DNA from: Erinaceus europaeus
Taxonomy: Eukaryota > Chordata > Mammalia > Eulipotyphla > Erinaceidae
Length of the DNA stretch: 64,000 nucleotides
Reading direction: 5' to 3'
Assembly (NCBI RefSeq): GCF_950295315.1
Contig: NC_080168.1
Span: 69,263,254 to 69,327,253, forward strand
Shown one piece after another: positions 59,331-64,000 of this stretch (positions are counted from its first letter, which is position 1; the number at the start of each line of letters is the position of its first letter). Under the pieces are notes generated by a model. It was not told the origin of the DNA, searched no databases, and worked only from the letters and a program-made list of their open reading frames with translations. Made by a program: the position numbers and the translations under genes.

Positions 59331-59948
59331 CACACTTGTAATAATCCATATGCTGTAGGGATTCTCATATAACATAAAACAGACATTTATGAACACACGG
59401 CAGACAATGATTCTTTTGTGCTTGGTGATATGTGTCTTCAACTGGGTGCACCATCATCTGGTGCACAGATAATGATTCTCAAGAACAGTAGCCCAGAGGC
59501 AGGAAACATGGCCCTTGTTTAGAAATGAACCAACCTAGTTCACTGGGAACGCCAAGGATTCCATAGGGTCATCCAAGTGTGTCTTTCATATTGTATTTAA
59601 AAGAGTCCTCTACACTTTTTATTTCAAATCTCAAAGTAATCAAATTATTTAATGGAGTTGCTATAAGTTTTATCTCCCATTTAATCTATTAAACCTATTC
59701 AAATTTTTTAAAAATTATGGGTGATTAATGGTTTACAGTAAATGTTGTTGGTACATGTGTACATTTTTTAAAATTTTCTGCAGAACACTCTATCCTCCAC
59801 CTGAATAGGTCTTCCACTACCATCATGCACCAGGGCTTTAGAGGCCTCCCACCCCCTGGCCCACCCAGTCCTTTAAATTGGTGCAATATACCAAACAGAA
59901 TCCAAATTCTACTTTGTGTTTTCCTTCTGTTCTTATTTCTCAACTTCT

Positions 59949-60244
59949 TTTTTTAAAGATTATTTTTTTAATATTTATTTATTTTCCCTTTTGTTGCCCT
60001 GGTTGTTTAACATTGTTGTGGTTACTGATGTCATTGTTGTTGGATAGGACAGAGAGAAATGGAGAGAGGAGGAGAAGACAGTGAGGGGGAGAGAAAGACA
60101 GACACCTCCAGACCTGCTTCACCACCTGTGAAGCGACTCCCCTGCAGGTGGGGAGCTGAGGACTCCAACCGGGATCCTTCTGCAGGTCCTTGCACTTTGT
60201 GCCATGTGCGCTTAATCCGCTGCCCCACTGCCCAACTCCCTTCA
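59949..60244 (-). mobile_element. tRNA-derived SINE, reverse (first of pair)
   Basis: tatttattttcccttttgtt, gttggataggacagagagaa, ggtggggagctgaggactcc, ccccactgcccaactccc. Confidence 0.88.
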
Positions 60245-60569
60245 ACTTATTTTTTTAATTAATTAATTGATTTTAAATTTTTTAAAAAATTTATTTATTT
60301 TCCCCTTTGTTGCCCTTGTTGTTTTATTGTTGTAGTTATTACTGTTGTTGTTATTGATGTCGTCATTATTAGATAGGACAAAGAGAAATGGAGAGAGGAG
60401 CAGGAGACAGAGAAGGTGAGGGAAAGATAGACACCTGCAGACTTGCTTCACGCCTGTGAAGTGACTCCCCTGAAGGTGGGGAGCCGGGGACTCGAACTGG
60501 TATCCTTACACTGGTCCTTGCGCTTTGTGCCACCTGTGCTTAACCCGCTGTGCTACCGCCTGACTTCCC
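60245..60569 (-). mobile_element. tRNA-derived SINE, reverse (second of pair)
   Basis: aatttatttattttcccctt, attagataggacaaagagaa, gtggggagccggggactcga, gctaccgcctgacttccc. Confidence 0.88.
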
Positions 60570-61085
60570 ATTTCTCAACTTCTGTTCGTGAGTGGGATCA
60601 TCCCATATTCATCCTTCTTTTTCTGGCATATCTCACTTAACATGGTTCCTTCAAACTCCATGCAAGTTGAGGCAAAAAGGGTGAATTCACCATTCTTAAT
60701 AGCTGAGTAGTATTCCATTGTGCAGACACTTATCAAGGGGAGGTAAGAGATTGTATCTATGTATCCATCAACCTCTCTGCCAGTAAAATGATATCCCTCC
60801 CAAAATGCTTAGGATTTCCTTCTCATTGTGTAGACTGTCCTCTTTCGAAAACACTGAAATGATTTGATAAATGCTTTTAGTTACAAACTCTTGGACTAAT
60901 TTTGATGTTTGATATTGAAAAAAGTTATCTGGGTGTCAGTGTCTCATATAAGAAGGTGAGAAATTAGAAGCTTAAACACAAGGTCTTGTCAGAATTCTTC
61001 ACAAGTTTAGCAAGCTACAATGCTCTCACATTTCCTATATACTATTACTGACTATATTAACTTTAAAAAAAAGAAAAATAAAAAA

Positions 61086-61258
61086 TAGAAAGCATCCACA
61101 TATTTTATTGTCTGCAAATGTATCACCTTTATAAAACTGAACTTGGACTTGCAATGTATTTCAGTAGCAGGGATGATTTTTATTTTTTATTTTTATTATT
61201 ATTTTGTAATTTTTATTTATAAAAAGGAAGCACTGACAAAAAACATAGGCTAAGAGGC
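61086..61258. repeat. Dispersed duplication, copy 1
   Basis: ccacatattttattgtctgc, gacttgcaatgtatttcagt, agcagggatgatttttattt and ~70 bases of L1 tail (tataaaaaggaagcactgac) match copy 2 at 62506-62678 closely. Confidence 0.8.
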
Positions 61259-61467
61259 TGTTAAGGTGATTCACTGCCGATTTTGTTTCATATGAGGACA
61301 TGACAAAATGTGCACTGAAAGCTTTCATTCAGGAAATAATAGTTTGTGGCACATGAAGTAAGAGTCTGTAATTAGTACAAAATATAACTTCAAAATTGCA
61401 GATCAGAAGTAGAGGCATGATTAGCATCAACACTATGACTAACTAAAAAGAAAGTGCACACAGATGT

Positions 61468-61620
61468 GATGATGGCTAAGGGTTCAGAAGATATCATACT
61501 GGTTGTGCAAAAGGACTATCATGCCTGAAGCTCTAAAGTCCCAGGTTTAATCCCTAGTACCCCAATAAACCAGAATTGAGCAGTAATCTGATAAACAAAC
61601 AAATAAATAAACAATAAAGT
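61468..61620 (+). mobile_element. SINE, 'caaaaggactatcatgcct' family
   Basis: gtgcaaaaggactatcatgc, aggtttaatccctagtaccc, gagcagtaatctg and an aaacaaacaaataaataaac tail. Confidence 0.65.
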
Positions 61621-61694
61621 ACTAAAAGAGAGAGAAAAAACAGATGCTCATACTTGCTATAACAGGATACATCTCCTTAAGCACACATACCTAC

Positions 61695-61880
61695 ACACAC
61701 TATGGCACACCTGGTAGAACATACATGTTACCTTCCACAAGGATCCTGGTTCAAGCTCTAGGTCCCCACTTTCAGGGGGATGCTTCATAAGTGAAACAGT
61801 GCTGTAGGTCTCTCTCTTGCTCTTTGCCCTCACCCAATTTTTCTCTGTCTCTATTAAAAATAAATAACTCTTTAAAAAAA
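61695..61880 (+). mobile_element. tRNA-derived SINE
   Basis: ctatggcacacctggtagaa, ggttcaagctctaggtcccc, ctctctcttgctctttgccc and an A-rich tail. Confidence 0.7.
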
Positions 61881-62017
61881 TCAAATAAAAACTCAAAGCA
61901 AAGCTGAATAATAATGGTAACCATTGTGCAGAGGAAGGAGATATTAAACATTAGCATTTCAACAGTAAATGATACTAATCAAATTTTGTAATACATTTCC
62001 TGGTTTACCTAAAAGAC

Positions 62018-62250
62018 AACTTTTTTATAGAGAATGCAGAGAGGTAGAGGGAGAAGGGTGGGGGCAGGGAGAGACCGAGGCAGGGAGGGAGGGGGAGAGA
62101 GAGAGAGGGAGGGAGGGAGGGGGGGAAGAGAGAGAGAGAGAGAGAGAGCATTAAAGCTTCCTTCAGTGCAAGTGGAGGCCAGGCTTGAACCTGAGTTATG
62201 CACATGGCAAAGCAACATACTATTCTAGTGAGTTATTTTGGCTGCCCCAG
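62018..62250 (-). mobile_element. SINE, reverse, with purine tract
   Basis: A GGGAGA/GAGAGA run of ~110 bp (62040-62150), then taaagcttccttcagtgcaa, ggcttgaacctgagttatgc and gtgagttattttggctgccc. Confidence 0.65.
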
Positions 62251-62384
62251 ACATTTTCTGTTTCTTGTGCAGTGATAAATAATTTAGCACATCAATCTGT
62301 ATAATACTTGTATTCCTTGTAGTCTTTATTCCAGATCAGCACCATGTTCTAGGAAAAAATTTATAAAATGTATCATCAGTAAAA

Positions 62385-62490
62385 AAAAAAATTGGTGAGG
62401 TAGTTAGCATGAGAATTACACAAAGAGTCTCTCAGGCCTGAGACTCTAGTCTTAGAGTTGAGCAGTGCTCTGGTTAAAAATAAAAAATGA
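62385..62490 (+). mobile_element. SINE, worn
   Basis: ggtgaggtagttagcatgag, cacaaagagtctctcaggcc, gagcagtgctctggtt; same family as 58340. Confidence 0.5.
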
Positions 62491-62505
62491 AAAAAGAAAA
62501 AAAAA

Positions 62506-62678
62506 GAAAGTAGCCACATATTTTATTGTCTGTAAATGTATCACTTTTGTAAAACTGAAGTTGGACTTGCAATGTATTTCAGTAGCAGGGATGATTTTAT
62601 TTTATTTATTATTATTATTTTTAAATTTTTATTTATAAAAAGGAAACACTGACAAAAACCATAGGATAAGAGGGGTAC
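62506..62678. repeat. Dispersed duplication, copy 2
   Basis: Matches 61086-61258, including the start of the L1 insertion at 62600. Confidence 0.8.
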
Positions 62679-62861
62679 AACCCCACACAATTCCCACCAC
62701 CAGAACTCTGTATCCCATCCCCTCCCCTGATAGCTTTCCTATTCTTTAACCCTCTGGGAGTATGGACCCAAGGTCATTGTGGGATGCAGAAGGTGGAAGG
62801 TCTGGCTTCTGTAATTGCTTCCCTGCTGAACATGGGTGTTGACAGGTTGATACATACTCCT
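62600..62861 (-). mobile_element. 5'-truncated L1 with target duplication
   Basis: 262 bp of L1 3' region (aggataagaggggtacaacc, ctctgggagtatggacccaa, ggtggaaggtctggcttctg). agtagcagggatgatttta at 62581-62599 is repeated at 62862-62880. Confidence 0.92.
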
Positions 62862-63365
62862 AGTAGCAGGGATGATTTTAATTTAAAGATGGCATCAAGT
62901 ATGTTTCCCCTAAGAAAAGGAAGTTAAAGAGTACCCAGAGGCACTATTTTTATGAGGAAATATAACTACATAATATATTTATAAGCATATGCCAATTACT
63001 TATGTTCTAATATGACCAGTTAGCTGTTTTACAGAAACATATACTAATGCTACTGTGCTTGTAAGCAGACATAAAGCTGATACACTAGCATGTGTTATCT
63101 TTAAATGAGGGGAGCAGTTTATTTGTAATTGAATTGTAAGTGCCTAATTGTATAATCTTGTTTATTTAATTAGTGTTCAGCCTCAGAGAAAATTGTCTTC
63201 AGAATATGTTTGAATAGAAAAAAATGAGGGGTTTCTAAGAGGTTTCACAGAACAATTCTTAGTAAATGGTTGCTAATTTTCAATGTAATTATGTTTCTTG
63301 TAAGCTTGCATCTGTGGCTATAAAATTATAAAAAGTAACTGGTATAACTTTATTAGTCTACTCAG

Positions 63366-63525
63366 CTGAGGTTTTTCAGACAGGCAGTGAAGGAGAGAGG
63401 TAGAGAGAGGGAGAGAGACATCACAGCACTGATGCTTTCTCCAGTGCAGTAGGGCTAGGCTCAAACCTGGATCATGTTCATGGCAAAGCAGATGCACTAT
63501 CCAGATAAGCTATTCTGCCAGCCCA
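63366..63525 (-). mobile_element. SINE, 'cacttggatagtgca' family, reverse
   Basis: GA body, atcacagcactgatgctttc, caaacctggatcatgttcat, gataagctattctgccagcc. Confidence 0.65.
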
Positions 63526-63658
63526 AAACCAATTCTTTTACTCTCTTACTATGTGCAGGTTAGGGTTCAAATTGTGCTGTCCCTACACTCACCACTCATA
63601 GACATCCTGTGACAAGTTTTTTAGCTTGCTACAAAGACACTGTGACAATACAACAAGT

Positions 63659-63688
63659 TGATGTTGTTGTTGTTGATGATGATGATAT

Positions 63689-63722
<34 letters not shown>
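63659..63722 (+). repeat. (GTT)n/(GAT)n/(GA)n microsatellite
   Basis: gatgttgttgttgttgatga, then (GAT) units and about 14 GA units in series. Confidence 0.9.
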
Positions 63723-63873
63723 TTTCAGGTAGAGAGTTTCGCTAGGGAGAAGAAGTGCTTAGAATAAAGAGATCAAGTACCTGTTCTATAAGATGACATG
63801 AATGTGTGTGCAAGAGCATCTGTGGGTTGCTGATATGCTGTTTCTTCCTGACTCTGGTCAAGTTAGGGTAGGG

Positions 63874-63925
63874 CAGTGAGTCTCAGTGTGGTCCCCAGAG
63901 ATGCTGCATCAGCATCAGCTACAAC
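63874..63925 (-). mobile_element. Possible MER5-type DNA transposon end
   Basis: cagtgagtctcagtgtggtc, cccagag and ctgcatcagcatcagct resemble one end of the ancient hAT-type MER5 element as I remember it. Only ~50 bases match, so this is tentative. Confidence 0.4.
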
Positions 63926-63929
63926 CATC

Positions 63930-64000
63930 ATCAAGCTACCTTCTCAGCTCAGGACTTTTGCATCTGAGGCTCCAGGTTCAGCTCCAGATACTAATATATG
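63930..64000 (+). mobile_element. SINE head, cut by window end
   Basis: ggacttttgcatctgaggct, ccaggttcagctccagatac follow the head of the 58340-type SINE. Confidence 0.5.

Larger units (their letters stand above)
59700..60727 (-). mobile_element. L1 3' end with two nested SINEs
   Basis: 59700-59948 is an L1 3' end (tggtttacagtaaatgttgt, ttctgcagaacactctatcc); 60570-60727 resumes in ORF2 (gagtgggatcatcccatatt, ctgagtagtattccattgtg). atttctcaacttct at 59935-59948 is repeated at 60570-60583 around the inserted SINE pair. Confidence 0.8.
58913..64000 (-). other. SGCG: SGCG intron 5 (partial)
   Basis: At least 5.1 kb of intron reaching the window edge. It contains SINEs of several families, an L1 3' end with two nested SINEs (59700-60727), a dispersed ~173-bp duplication (61086-61258 and 62506-62678), a truncated L1 (62600-62861), GA-rich repeats and a possible MER5 remnant. 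60740-61085 and 62880-63365 look unique and AT-rich. Confidence 0.75.

Overview
This is a window of mammalian nuclear genome, read as a hedgehog-type (Erinaceidae) genome. The coding content identifies a eutherian mammal. The many tRNA-derived SINEs, with heads like 'cgggcggtagcacagtgggttaag' or 'ggtggtgcacctggttgag' and a pyrimidine-rich middle, are the kind I associate with Erinaceus. That organism call is from recognition, not from a search.

Two protein-coding genes lie tail to tail. On the + strand is most of SACS (sacsin), the giant chaperone-like protein mutated in spastic ataxia of Charlevoix-Saguenay. Seven coding exons are present (6522-6609, 7590-7675, 12261-12372, 23738-23884, 24897-26382, 27538-27629 and the 11.56-kb terminal exon 34944-46504). 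All have proper AG/GT borders and compatible phases, and they join into one uninterrupted frame of 4523 residues. Only the first ~57 residues (start of the ubiquitin-like domain) lie upstream of the window, which gives a full protein of about 4580 residues. The 3'UTR runs to an AATAAA at 47741. On the - strand are the last three coding exons of SGCG (gamma-sarcoglycan): 58840-58912, 55730-55853 and 54661-54834, with a likely poly(A) signal at 54073-54078. The two genes share a convergent 3' gap of roughly 6.3 kb. They are not functionally related: sacsin acts in the cytoplasm on mitochondria and intermediate filaments, gamma-sarcoglycan in the muscle membrane dystrophin complex.

Layout: 1-6521 SACS intron with L1 and SINE debris; 6522-12372 three small SACS exons; 12373-23737 a large intron holding a full-length antisense L1 (13211-20980) with a 14-bp target-site duplication; 23738-27629 SACS exons 7-9; 27630-34943 an intron with a ~530-bp nearly pure pyrimidine tract; 34944-47762 the giant exon and 3'UTR; 47763-54050 repeat-rich intergenic DNA; 54050-64000 the SGCG 3' half, including a solo LTR (57903-58325) with a perfect 6-bp duplication. 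That LTR carries a 34-nt copy of the 5' half of tRNA-Gly. No prokaryotic, CRISPR or operon-like features are present. I found no new gene system; the tRNA-half-bearing LTR is the most unusual structure.
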